Shown here in pieces: positions 30,649 through 39,263 of a DNA stretch of 64,000 nucleotides; within the stretch, counting starts at the first letter, position 1; every line of letters begins with the position of its first letter. The position numbers and the translations under genes were made by a program. The DNA lies in the NCBI GenBank assembly GCA_028284865.1, contig JANQQV010000023.1:35584-99583 (forward strand), read 5' to 3'. The notes under the pieces were generated by a model that saw only the letters and a list, made by a program, of their open reading frames with translations, did no database searches and had not been told where the DNA came from. This DNA comes from Rhodothermales bacterium (GTDB lineage Bacteria > Bacteroidota > Rhodothermia > Rhodothermales > UBA10348).

Positions 30649-31164
30649 TCACCCCTCTTCATCCAGGTGGATGACCTCGACCTGAGTGGCCTGCCCATCC
30701 AAAATCTGAAGCCGAACCATGGTCTTGACCTGCTGGAATCCCTGTCTTCCTGCAGCCCCTGGATTCAGGAACAGCATCCCTCCCAGTTCCGGCACGCGTT
30801 CGATCTGAAGAATGTGACTGTGTCCGCAGATGAACACGTCGGGCGTATCTGCCGCCAACGCCTTGCCCATCCCCCGCTGCCATCTTCCCGGCCTTCCGGC
30901 GATATGCGTCAACCAGAATCGGACCCCAGCCACCTCGAACTGATCGTGCTCGGGAAAAGGATGCCGCAGATCCCATCCATCCACATTCCCCCAAACGGCC
31001 CGCACGGGCGCGATGCTACGCAGCTCGTCAATCTGATCGATAGAGCCCACATCGCCGGCGTGCAGAATCAGGTCGACACCCTGGAGATAGTGGAACAGGT
31101 TCGGATGGAGCCAACCGTGAGTATCGGACAGAATGCCGATGACGGCACTGGAGGGGTCGGACAT
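30649..31164 (-). CDS. YfcE/MJ0936-type phosphodiesterase
   Basis: 171 residues, the usual length for this calcineurin-like metallophosphoesterase family. All metal-binding blocks are visible: GILSDTHGWLHP, ILHAGDVGS, VWGNVDGWD (family usual GNCD), WLTHIAG and FICGHSHI, ending FLNPGAAGRQGF. These small cytoplasmic enzymes hydrolyse phosphodiesters such as cyclic nucleotides or bis-p-nitrophenyl phosphate in vitro; the natural substrate is unknown. It follows the barrel-like gene at 31201 by 36 bases on the same strand. Confidence 0.9.
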   Translation of the reverse strand: MSDPSSAVIGILSDTHGWLHPNLFHYLQGVDLILHAGDVGSIDQIDELRSIAPVRAVWGNVDGWDLRHPFPEHDQFEVAGVRFWLTHIAGRPGRWQRGMGKALAADTPDVFICGHSHILQIERVPELGGMLFLNPGAAGRQGFQQVKTMVRLQILDGQATQVEVIHLDEEG

Positions 31165-31200
31165 GCGATCAGACTCTCGTGTGGTGGGCCGCCATCGGCG

Positions 31201-32157
31201 CTAGCGAACCATGAATCGCAGACCGATCCGCGCGCGCGACCGAGGCCAGTCGTCAGTGGGCCTGGTCCATTGGTGAAGCGGAACGCTCAGGTAGGGTGCA
31301 AACTGGTAGCCGGGGCGCTCGATCATCAAGCCCGACCGTGCCCACGCGACACCACCCGTGAAACGAGTCGATTCCCGATCGGAGGCGTCCTCCCCGGCTT
31401 CCCACTCCAGGAGGTTGAACTTCCCTCCTTCCGCCAGCATGGCCACAAAGAGATTACTCCCTGCAGGGTCGAACAAGATGTTGTGACTCCACGAGAAGCG
31501 CATTTCCCAACCCTGCGTCCGACCACGCAATAGCAGCGTCGAAGGACCAGGAGCCGAAACCAGCGGATCGCCCGGCTCGATGGGCGGAGAATCGATGTTC
31601 TGCAGTTCCTGGAAGCCGATCTGCACCCGCCGGATGCCCAGGGCAAAATCCTGAGTCACGAGCGGAGAAAGCGGAGCGGAATACAGGAATCCGAGATCCG
31701 CTTGAGGGAATCCGCCGCCGCCGTCCGAAGACGGGTCTATCGCAAACCGAAGGGCATAATCGATGCCTTCCTGCATGCGGTAGTATTTCAGAGCAATCCA
31801 GCTTAGATCCATGGAACGTCCAGTCCCATTCCCTGCTGCATCCACAAAGAAGCCCAGGTCGACTCTATCCGTCAGTCTATAGTCGAGGCGAAGGTGCATG
31901 CCCACGGCCGCACCGGAAACGGCTGCCACGGCGTTCGATTCTGCTTGCAGGAGTCCTGGAGGCCGGTACGTCAGCTCGGCTGCAACCGCATAACTGTTGA
32001 AGAAATGTCGCGCGGCATTCTCGCCCTGATAAAAGGGGTCGAACGTTTGCACCGGACGTTGGGCCTGAACCACCTGGGAAGAGAGCACGACCCAGCCCGC
32101 CAGCCCCAGGAGGACCCAGCGGGTTATAGACAAGATGCGTGTCCGGGAAGTCATCAT
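31201..32157 (-). CDS. Secreted barrel-like outer membrane protein, unknown function
   Basis: 318 residues with a signal peptide (WVLLGLAGWVVLSSQVVQAQ). Alternating beta strands run to the C-terminus (LHLRLDYRLTDRVDLGFFVD, ALRFAIDPSSDGGGGFPQAD, SRARIGLRFMVR). The pattern suggests an outer-membrane barrel of about 12 strands. Two ATG codons at 32157 and 32154 are both possible starts. No family is recognised. It lies 22 bases after the UPF0173 hydrolase gene and could be cotranscribed with it and the phosphodiesterase. Confidence 0.6.
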   Translation of the reverse strand: MMTSRTRILSITRWVLLGLAGWVVLSSQVVQAQRPVQTFDPFYQGENAARHFFNSYAVAAELTYRPPGLLQAESNAVAAVSGAAVGMHLRLDYRLTDRVDLGFFVDAAGNGTGRSMDLSWIALKYYRMQEGIDYALRFAIDPSSDGGGGFPQADLGFLYSAPLSPLVTQDFALGIRRVQIGFQELQNIDSPPIEPGDPLVSAPGPSTLLLRGRTQGWEMRFSWSHNILFDPAGSNLFVAMLAEGGKFNLLEWEAGEDASDRESTRFTGGVAWARSGLMIERPGYQFAPYLSVPLHQWTRPTDDWPRSRARIGLRFMVR

Positions 32158-32179
32158 GACAGGCGTCGGTGGGCTCGGC

Positions 32180-32866
32180 TCAAACGTCCATCGCCTGGCC
32201 TGGGGCGAGAACGTGCGGGGCGTGACCAGCCTGGTTCATCAGTGAGGACCAGGCGTCCAAATCGGTCTCGATGGGCGGAAATGTGTCGTAGTGGCAAGGA
32301 ACGACCTTGCCTGGCTTCAACATTGTCGCCGCCCGAACGGACCCGGCATGCCCCATCGTAAAACAATCTCCAATGGGAAGAACCGCAACGTCAATGTCAA
32401 AATCCTCCCCCATCCAGGCCATCTCGGAGAACGGACTGGTATCTCCAGCGACATACAGACACTTACCGTCAGCCTCGATCATGAAGCCTCCTGGATTACC
32501 TCCGTATGTGCCATCCGGGAATGAAGAAGAGTGGCGCGCCCACGTGTTGGTAAGGCGTCCCCACGAGAGGTCGACGCCTCCTCCGGTGTTCAAGGGCTGC
32601 GCGTTTGTATAGTTGTGGCGCATGCCGAGATACTGTGTGATCTCGTAGTTGGCCACGACCAGCGCACCCGTTCGTTCGGCAATCGCTACCGTATCTCCCC
32701 AGTGATCGCCGTGAGCATGCGTGAGAAGGATCACATCAGCAGAAAGGTCGTCTGCTGAGACCACGCCTTCCGCCAGCGGATTTCCAGTGATGAATGGGTC
32801 GATCTGGATGGTCTGGCCACCGGTCTCCAACTGGAAGGCCGAGTGACCGAAAAACGTCAGCTTCAT
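32180..32866 (-). CDS. UPF0173 metal-dependent hydrolase
   Basis: 228 residues of the metallo-beta-lactamase fold, matching UPF0173/YtkL in length. Landmarks are FGHSAFQLE at the start, the HxHxDH metal motif in LLTHAHGDHWGD, YVAGDTSPF, LPIGDCFTMG and VVPCHYDTFPP near the end. The enzymatic substrate of this widespread family is not known; some relatives act on RNA or small esters. The protein is cytoplasmic. It starts 3 bases after the stop of the LamG protein gene, so the two are probably on one transcript. Confidence 0.92.
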   Translation of the reverse strand: MKLTFFGHSAFQLETGGQTIQIDPFITGNPLAEGVVSADDLSADVILLTHAHGDHWGDTVAIAERTGALVVANYEITQYLGMRHNYTNAQPLNTGGGVDLSWGRLTNTWARHSSSFPDGTYGGNPGGFMIEADGKCLYVAGDTSPFSEMAWMGEDFDIDVAVLPIGDCFTMGHAGSVRAATMLKPGKVVPCHYDTFPPIETDLDAWSSLMNQAGHAPHVLAPGQAMDV

Positions 32867-32869
32867 GGA

Positions 32870-34549
32870 TTACTTCATCAGGATCATTTGATGGGTCTGA
32901 ATCCCCGACGGGCTTTCCAGACGCACGAAATACGTTCCTGAAGGCAACGATCCCGCATCAAATGCCACTTCGAAGCTGCCCGGCTGATGATTGCCATCCA
33001 CAGGCTGTGCGATCATCTGACCGGCCAGATCCCAAATCGATATCCGGACATGCTCGGATTCCAGTACCTCGTACCGAATCGTCGTTGTCGGATTGAACGG
33101 GTTGGGGAAGTTGCCTTCCAGGTGCACACGGCTCACGGATTCATCCGTTCCCATCCCCACTTTCAGAATGGGAGACGCATCCCCCGGGCCGTCGGCGTAC
33201 TCGGTCATCACCCGATAGTGTATTACAGACTCCCGCGGCGTGCGATCCACCCACTGAATTCGGGTGCCTCCCTGCACAAGGGGCTCGATCGAGGCAAGCT
33301 GCGTAAACCGCTCACCATCGAAAGATGCTTCAATCACATATCGCTCGACTTCCTCATCTCCTTTGAGGAACGAAACCATCAGACCTTCCGGTGTGCGATC
33401 CGCAGTCAGCGACGAAGCCCCGCGACGAAACGATAGTATGCTTGTTCTGATCTCGGGATTGCTAGTGTCATCCCTCCCGGCGACCTGTTCGGAGTCTACA
33501 AAGTCGAGCTTCCATGCGGGCAGTAAACCTGTCACCCGGGACTGCTTCCTCAGCTGATTCAAAGCGTGCCGATCGAGTGGACTGGCGAACAAGGTCAACT
33601 CATCCAACGCGCCGATCAGCGGATCCGATAAATCCTCTCTCGAACGCTCCAGCCGGTATCCCAAACCGAGCGGAGGAAAGGCGCCCTTGGCGTCAGACTG
33701 CTCGTCAAACTGGAGCGAATCCTGCGGAACGCCGTCAACGTGCAATCGCATCCTGTTTTCTGCAGCATCATGAACAACAGCCAGATGCCGCCATGAACCG
33801 TCGGCGATTGGCGCGGACGATCGCATGGCAAAGTGGCGATGGTCTCGGCCCGTGAACACTGTTACATGACCCGCCGCATCCAGTATGGCTTCCAGCGGAT
33901 ACCCATCGGTTTCGAATCCGCTCCAGGCCGAAAGCATGATCTGATCGAGACCTGTCGAGCGAACCCACCAGGCAAGCGTCCAGTCCCCTTCAACTCGTGG
34001 CGACGCGTCGGTTGATTGAATGAGCGGCGAGGACTCGATGTCACCCGATAGCACGAGAGCCTTGTTCTCATTGGATGGCGAGCGATCCTGAACTCGCACG
34101 GAGGTGCGCACGGACAAATCAGATCGCATCTCCCACCGGGCACCCTCCTTGACAAGCGGTGCCACATCGACCTCCGAGGTCGAGGAGGCTGCCGTGGCCA
34201 TGAGCAGACGAATCCGCTGGCCGTTTTCGATGCGAATACCTTCTGAACGAAGCGACCACGCCCCCGGACGACTGATCCGACGCGCCTCAACATGCTGGCT
34301 GAAGTGACCTTTCTGATCAGAAAGCTGTGCGTGCTTGAGCGTCCATTCAGGAGGAATTTCGGCCACAAGTCCTTCGATGGCCTCTTCGCCCGTCCAGGTC
34401 AGGTACACAGAGACCTGATCCGACACCGCTACCGGTCCATTCGGATCGGAGTCGATGCGCAATTGAGCGTGGACGGAGCCGGTTGCCAGGAAAAGAACCA
34501 GGGCGAACAGACCACGAGCCACCCATCGGCAAGAAACCGGGGTGTCCAT
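32870..34549 (-). CDS. Secreted LamG-like protein with C-terminal sorting tail
   Basis: 559 residues. A signal peptide (VARGLFALVLFLATGSVHAQ) opens it. Residues about 165-330 are a laminin-G/concanavalin-like fold (ESSPLIQSTDASPRVEGDWT, then WRHLAVVHDAAENRMRLHVD). A fibronectin-like segment follows, and then a C-terminal sorting domain from about 480 with NFPNPFNPTTTIRYEVLES and GTYFVRLESPSG. This NPFNPTT tail is the type IX-like secretion/sorting signal of Bacteroidetes-Rhodothermota proteins. It is thus probably displayed on or released from the outer membrane and binds a ligand, perhaps a polysaccharide. It is divergent from the SDR gene at 34773. Confidence 0.82.
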   Translation of the reverse strand: MDTPVSCRWVARGLFALVLFLATGSVHAQLRIDSDPNGPVAVSDQVSVYLTWTGEEAIEGLVAEIPPEWTLKHAQLSDQKGHFSQHVEARRISRPGAWSLRSEGIRIENGQRIRLLMATAASSTSEVDVAPLVKEGARWEMRSDLSVRTSVRVQDRSPSNENKALVLSGDIESSPLIQSTDASPRVEGDWTLAWWVRSTGLDQIMLSAWSGFETDGYPLEAILDAAGHVTVFTGRDHRHFAMRSSAPIADGSWRHLAVVHDAAENRMRLHVDGVPQDSLQFDEQSDAKGAFPPLGLGYRLERSREDLSDPLIGALDELTLFASPLDRHALNQLRKQSRVTGLLPAWKLDFVDSEQVAGRDDTSNPEIRTSILSFRRGASSLTADRTPEGLMVSFLKGDEEVERYVIEASFDGERFTQLASIEPLVQGGTRIQWVDRTPRESVIHYRVMTEYADGPGDASPILKVGMGTDESVSRVHLEGNFPNPFNPTTTIRYEVLESEHVRISIWDLAGQMIAQPVDGNHQPGSFEVAFDAGSLPSGTYFVRLESPSGIQTHQMILMK

Positions 34550-34772
34550 GCGGGTACGGGGATGATGAATGGCGCCGGGAAGAGGTCGTGGTGGGATCCC
34601 GAGCGGGCAAAAATCTATCGGGTAGCACGCACTGAGTCAAGAACGGTACCTTGGAACCGCTGTCGCAGGTGTTTTCGGCCTTGCCGAATGTGATTTCAGC
34701 TCTGCTGGAACGGTTTGCTCGATTCAATCACTCAACCGTGACAGGGTCAATTTTCTATCGCCTACCAAAACC

Positions 34773-35684
34773 ATGCGCGTTCTCGTTTCTGGAGGGACCG
34801 GTTTTGTCGGTCAGTACATCGTCAATCACCTGCTGGACGCGGGACACTCCGTCCGTTCACTGGTTCGTACGCCCATCGACGGCAGGCTCCCGGAAAGCGT
34901 GGAGCAAATCCAGGGTGATGTCCTGAAACCTGCGTCGCTGGCGGCCGCGGTCGCTGATATGGACGCGGTCATCCACCTGGTGGGCATCATAGAAGAGAAG
35001 CCCTCGAAAGGCATCACGTTCGACGCCCTGCATCGCCAGGCGACGAAAAATCTGGTTGGTGCGGCCCGTGAGGCCGGCGTGGGTACGTGGATCCAGATGA
35101 GTGCCAATGGCGCCCGAAAGGATGGCGTGAGCGGCTACCAGACGAGCAAGTGGAAAGCCGAGGAGATCGTCAAGGAAGCGGGCTTTGCTCACTGGACCAT
35201 TTTCAGACCGTCTCTGGTCTTTGGCAAACCGAGTGATGGCGTGCCGGAATTTGCCAGTCAGCTTGTGAACGATCTGATCAAGCCGCTTCCTGTCTGGCCC
35301 ATCTTTGGCGATGGTGCCTTTGCCATGCAGCCCGTCCACATTGACGATGTGGCAAAAGCGTTCGTGAGCGCATTGACTTCAGAGGCAGCTCAAGGACAGA
35401 CCTACTGTCTTTCCGGCCCGGAGGCCGTTCCATTCAAGGATATCCTTCGACGAATCGCTTCGGGTGCCGGCGTGCGACACAGGCCCATGATTCCTCAACC
35501 GTTGTGGCTCATGCGGCCGGTCGTTTCCATTCTGGGAGGCATCTTGTTGCCCATCAGCTCAGATCAGCTGGAAATGCTGGTCGAAGGCAACACGTGCGAT
35601 GGCTCGGCGGCTGCCGAAGATTTCGAACTGGCCATGACGCCATTCAATGCCGATACCCTTTCGTATCTGAAAGATCTCGATTGA
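34773..35684 (+). CDS. Atypical SDR, NDUFA9/NAD-dependent epimerase type
   Basis: 303 residues with the Rossmann signature SGGTGFVGQYIVNHLLDAGH at the N-terminus, DMDAVIHLVGIIEEKP, MSANGARKDGVSGYQTSKWK (the YxxxK-like position is YQTSK) and FRPSLVFGKP. This is the complex-I NDUFA9-like SDR subgroup found across bacteria and plastids, where members bind NADPH and act as reductases, epimerases or assembly factors. Cytoplasmic. The gene stands alone and faces the hypothetical gene at 35711 tail to tail. Confidence 0.88.
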   Translation: MRVLVSGGTGFVGQYIVNHLLDAGHSVRSLVRTPIDGRLPESVEQIQGDVLKPASLAAAVADMDAVIHLVGIIEEKPSKGITFDALHRQATKNLVGAAREAGVGTWIQMSANGARKDGVSGYQTSKWKAEEIVKEAGFAHWTIFRPSLVFGKPSDGVPEFASQLVNDLIKPLPVWPIFGDGAFAMQPVHIDDVAKAFVSALTSEAAQGQTYCLSGPEAVPFKDILRRIASGAGVRHRPMIPQPLWLMRPVVSILGGILLPISSDQLEMLVEGNTCDGSAAAEDFELAMTPFNADTLSYLKDLD

Positions 35685-35710
35685 AAAGGACCTGAACGTC
35701 CCGGTGGGGC

Positions 35711-36082
35711 TCAGTTCAGGACGGGGCCCGGTATCCGAACAACGCGCTGCAGGACCGAAGTCGTCACCCGGTTACCAAACTCGACACGCATACCGCAGCT
35801 GCCCAGGAATTCGCGGTTGATGCACTTTCCGCCCCACGTACATCCGGTGATGGACGTGATGAATTCTGTGGTGTAGCGCTGGTCAAACCATCCACCAGAG
35901 ACCGCAAAGCGCCCGTCCTGTAGCACGCGGGCCTTGTACACCGAGTTGAGTGTGTACATGACGATGACATCTCCCGGATGAACCTCCGATCGGCGAACAC
36001 CGTGCGCACGTTCAGCATGATCGGTCAAGGCATGCAAGCTGTGAGCCCGCGTGCGATTGCGATGATGTTCGTTGGGTGTCAT
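35711..36082 (-). CDS. Hypothetical protein with three cysteines
   Basis: 123 residues, no signal peptide or membrane segment. The middle reads HPGDVIVMYTLNSVYKARVL and RFAVSGGWFDQRYTTEFI, a beta-rich run. The C-terminal part holds TGCTWGGKCINREFLGSCGM, a compact three-cysteine cluster that might bind a metal or form a disulfide. No family is recognised. The codon usage and length are consistent with a real gene, and it fills the space between the SDR and a small membrane protein gene. Confidence 0.5.
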   Translation of the reverse strand: MTPNEHHRNRTRAHSLHALTDHAERAHGVRRSEVHPGDVIVMYTLNSVYKARVLQDGRFAVSGGWFDQRYTTEFITSITGCTWGGKCINREFLGSCGMRVEFGNRVTTSVLQRVVRIPGPVLN

Positions 36083-36121
36083 GCTTCGGATGATCTCAAT
36101 CGAGTCTGGTAGCGACCGTGC

Positions 36122-36490
36122 CTACTCCCGTTCGACACGTCTCGCCAGTTCCGCTGCCCGTTCAGAGTCGGATACGGCGTCGTCGCCGAGGCCCAGGATC
36201 TCTTCCTTGATCCGATCCTGCTTCTCTTTGGCCATGGCATCCCATGCCTCGCTCGTCACGATGGCCTCGAGATGCTGGATCCGTTCAATCAGCTTCTCCT
36301 GACTGTAGAGCACGTCCTGGACATTGCCGGACTGCGCTTCAATACTCCGCTGCATGGAGGTCGCGCTGTCCTGCAGGTCGCTGCGAGTCTTCGTCACGTT
36401 CTGCATGATCTTGACCATTCCGTAGAACAGGAACGGCAGACCGAATGCAATGAGCATGGCGCCGATGACAAGAATCCAGGAGAGTGGCAT
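36122..36490 (-). CDS. Small PspB-like membrane protein
   Basis: 122 residues from ATG 36490, chosen because it begins the membrane helix (PLSWILVIGAMLIAFGLPFL). The remainder is a long helix (NVTKTRSDLQDSATSMQRSI, then EKLIERIQHLEAIVTSEAWD) and an acidic end. The arrangement of one N-terminal helix and an ERIQHLEAI coiled coil recalls PspB, but overall identity is too low to claim it. A longer frame would run through the 28-base repeats and is unlikely. Role unknown; possibly envelope stress. Confidence 0.6.
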   Translation of the reverse strand: MPLSWILVIGAMLIAFGLPFLFYGMVKIMQNVTKTRSDLQDSATSMQRSIEAQSGNVQDVLYSQEKLIERIQHLEAIVTSEAWDAMAKEKQDRIKEEILGLGDDAVSDSERAAELARRVERE

Positions 36491-36505
36491 GGGACGGTAC
36501 GATTG

Positions 36506-36572
36506 GGTCGGGAGGCGAGGTCGCCAGACGCTTGGTCGGGAGGCGAGGTCGCCAGACGCTTGGTCGGCAGGC
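36506..36572. repeat. 28-bp direct repeat, two and a half copies
   Basis: The unit starting GGTCGGGAGGCGAGGTCGCC occurs exactly twice in tandem (36506-36533 and 36534-36561). A partial third copy, GGTCGGCAGGC, follows to 36572. It lies just upstream of the PspB-like start. It is not coding and has no spacer, so it is not a CRISPR. It may be a dispersed intergenic repeat of this genome. Confidence 0.8.
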
Positions 36573-36582
36573 CTCAAATGTA

Positions 36583-36615
36583 ACAGGGCGGGGCGACTGT
36601 GTCGCCCCGCCCTGT
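36583..36615 (-). terminator. 15-bp-stem hairpin terminator
   Basis: A perfect 15-base-pair stem (ACAGGGCGGGGCGAC and its complement) with a 3-base loop lies 57 bases beyond the stop of the choice-of-anchor gene. It separates that gene from the PspB-like gene. No long T-run follows, so it may work with other factors. Confidence 0.7.
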
Positions 36616-36671
36616 ATACGGTCGGAAGAACTCAGGTTGCAGACCAGCGGCCTGCTACCGGTCGGTCAGAC

Positions 36672-39002
36672 CTAGAGGTCGACCTGCTGCTTCTTGAGCA
36701 TGAACAGTCCTGACTCGATACCCGTCACCAGGATGGTGCCGCTCTCGAAGTAAGGATAGTTGCTCCAGCTTCCGCTGAATCCAGCGTCATCGCTGCCAGG
36801 ATGTACGTCGAAGAACGCAACTTCAACCGGGTTGGCCGGATCAGATACGTCGAAGATGCGCAGTCCGGAGTTGTAGTTGGACTGGTACATGTAGTTGCCC
36901 TGGACATACAGGTTGTGGTCCGAGGAAGCCGTCGTACCCAGCATTTCCGTAACCAGGATCGGATCGTCCAGATCGCGAACGTCGAAGATCATCGTACGCG
37001 TGCGGCTCTGCTCACCAGATACTTCGTCGAGCTCATCGTTGACGTAGAAGTACTCGTGATCGTCCGTCAGCCATCCCTGGTGCGTGTAACCGGCATTCGG
37101 GTACTCAGCAACAGAAATTGCGATCGGGTTGTCCTTGTCGGTTACGTCGGCAATCGAAACAGCCGTTTCGTTGCCACCGAAGCAGATCTCTTTGCCTGCG
37201 TGCTCGGTGTCAGGACCGTTGTAGACGACACACTGTGCATCGTGCGAGTAGCCCGTGCCAGCGCGGCCAGTGCCTTCGTGGCCGAAGCAGCCGACGAACG
37301 TCGGGTTCAGCGGCTCGCGGATGTCCATCATGTGGAGACCACCACCACAGGTTTCGCCACCGCTGTTGACACCTACAGCGTAGGCAAATCCGGTGTCTTC
37401 GTTGATCACGATGTTGTGAGCAGATCCGAAGTCAGCGTAGTAGTAGTCAGGAGCAAACGTCTGAGGCTCGGTGATGTCGAGCAGGTGGTTCAGGTCGAAG
37501 ACCTGCATACCGTGCTGGCCAGAACCGTCAGCTACGATGTAGACGTAGTGCTGGTACACTTTCATGTCGCGCCATGCAGCAGCATTGGCACCTTCGGTCA
37601 TCGGCAGGTCGCCGAGATAGATCGGGTTCTCAGGATCCGTGACCTCTACGAAAGAGGTACCGTTCGAGCGACCGGCTAGAGCGAACTCGCGACCGGACTC
37701 AGGATCGGTCCAGCCCCAGACATCGTTCATGCGGATGCCTTTGCCACCACCGAGATCACCCAGGGCAACGAAGGAAAGAAGGTCGACATCCTGACAGGCA
37801 AAGCCTTCAATGACGCCCGTTCCACATTCCATCTGACCACCGGAGATGCTCGGGTAGAGATCGACATAAGCCGTCTCAACAGTCTGAACAAGCTCCCAGC
37901 CGTCATCACCGCGCTCAAGGATGGCAGCAGCGTCCGTACCGCCCTGTCCGACAACAGCAACGTCGCCGTTGACGGAAAACGCCGTTGCGCCAGTGACATC
38001 ACCGCCAAGCAGCTGCTGGGCGCTTGTGACATTCTGGTCGATGCCCATGTACTGGTAGACACCCATCTGGGAAGCCATCCAGACTTCATTGCCGACGATC
38101 TTGATAGGAGCACCCGAGTTCGGGCTCTGCGGAGCGTAAGGCAGCATGATGCCGGCGAAGTTCCAGGCACCACCACCGTTCATGTAGACAACTGCACCAC
38201 CGAGCATGCCACCGAGGCCAGGAGCCGCGATGACGGCCATCGGGCCGCTCATGTCGATGTCCAGACCAAAGTTGGCGTCGTCAAGGATGCCAGGAAATTT
38301 GGCGAGAGCCGAACCGGAGGACCAGGTGTTGGAGTCCGCGTCGTAGGAGTAGGCATACACATCACCCTGAGGAGGTGTCTCTTCGCCCTGGCCCGTGAAA
38401 GGAGCGCCAACCAGCAGGCTGGTGCCTTCCATGGCTACGTCAAGACCGAAAAAACCACCGTCGCCATCGTACGGGCTTTCGAGTGTCGTGTGCAGGCTCC
38501 ACTCACCATCCATGCGATGGAAGACGTATACCGCACCTTTGCCTTCATTGGTACCAGCAGCACCAACAGCGGCGAAATCACCGGAGAGAGCAATGGAGCG
38601 ACCGAAAGAGTCGCCTTCCATTACAGATTCTGGCAGGAGTTTGCCAGTTTCCATCCAGTTGCCGTCGGCATCGCGTTCGAATACCCAGACGCCGCCAGTG
38701 GAGTTGTCTGCGAGGGTACCACCAACGAGGAGGAGATTGCCGTCAGCTGCAAGCGCGCGGCCGAAGCGATCGTCATTTCCATCGTTGTCGGAACGGACCA
38801 GCTGGGCAGCTTCTGCCCATTCGCCGTCGTCATTCTTGCGGTAAACGTATACCGTGGAATTGGTTGAGTTCTGCCCGGTCATACCGACGATGATATCGTC
38901 GCCTGCCTGGGTGACTGCGCCGCCGAATGACTGTGCCTGGGCGGTGGAGCCCATGGCGAACAGGATCATGGCGGACAGGAAAGTCCAAAATGTCTTCTTC
39001 AT
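36672..39002 (-). CDS. Secreted choice-of-anchor-B beta-propeller protein
   Basis: 776 residues. A signal peptide (SAMILFAMGSTAQAQ) is followed by FG-GAP/propeller-like blades to about 370 (for example NLLLVGGTLADNSTGGVWVF and FAAVGAAGTNEGKGAVYVF). The C-terminal half has LVIVD-type repeats (TSFVEVTDPENPIYLGDLPM, then GLHMMDIREPLNPTFVGCFG and GLRIFDVSDPANPVEVAFF). This is the layout of the choice-of-anchor B family, exported proteins of unknown function found in marine Bacteroidetes and others. It is monocistronic, with a strong hairpin downstream and a 261-base upstream gap. Confidence 0.85.
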   Translation of the reverse strand: MKKTFWTFLSAMILFAMGSTAQAQSFGGAVTQAGDDIIVGMTGQNSTNSTVYVYRKNDDGEWAEAAQLVRSDNDGNDDRFGRALAADGNLLLVGGTLADNSTGGVWVFERDADGNWMETGKLLPESVMEGDSFGRSIALSGDFAAVGAAGTNEGKGAVYVFHRMDGEWSLHTTLESPYDGDGGFFGLDVAMEGTSLLVGAPFTGQGEETPPQGDVYAYSYDADSNTWSSGSALAKFPGILDDANFGLDIDMSGPMAVIAAPGLGGMLGGAVVYMNGGGAWNFAGIMLPYAPQSPNSGAPIKIVGNEVWMASQMGVYQYMGIDQNVTSAQQLLGGDVTGATAFSVNGDVAVVGQGGTDAAAILERGDDGWELVQTVETAYVDLYPSISGGQMECGTGVIEGFACQDVDLLSFVALGDLGGGKGIRMNDVWGWTDPESGREFALAGRSNGTSFVEVTDPENPIYLGDLPMTEGANAAAWRDMKVYQHYVYIVADGSGQHGMQVFDLNHLLDITEPQTFAPDYYYADFGSAHNIVINEDTGFAYAVGVNSGGETCGGGLHMMDIREPLNPTFVGCFGHEGTGRAGTGYSHDAQCVVYNGPDTEHAGKEICFGGNETAVSIADVTDKDNPIAISVAEYPNAGYTHQGWLTDDHEYFYVNDELDEVSGEQSRTRTMIFDVRDLDDPILVTEMLGTTASSDHNLYVQGNYMYQSNYNSGLRIFDVSDPANPVEVAFFDVHPGSDDAGFSGSWSNYPYFESGTILVTGIESGLFMLKKQQVDL

Positions 39003-39263
39003 GGCTTGGCTTGAAGTGAAGCGTAAATCTGCGATGGGGTTCGGGGGTGAACCTTTCGGTTCGAAAAGAACCGGTGGGGGTTATCCCACGCGTGTCTCAC
39101 GGATGGCGTCCGAAATAGTTACAGATCGCCGCGTGATGACGGAGTGCGTGAAAATGAGCGCGAAGGCCGCTGGGTTCCGTGAAAAGCGCCTTCACGAATC
39201 ATTAACGAACATGGATGGGGAGTATTGTCCCGAATGTTCGCCTTCTCGAATCCGATACTTCGG

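Noticed and set aside
35691..35720. Inverted repeat between two convergent genes as a terminator
   Set aside because: Arms are only 7 bases with a 16-base loop and no T-run, so support is too weak.
39058..39074. CGGTTC-GAAAA-GAACCG hairpin upstream of the choice-of-anchor gene
   Set aside because: The 6-bp stem has no T-run and serves no gene end; it may be chance.
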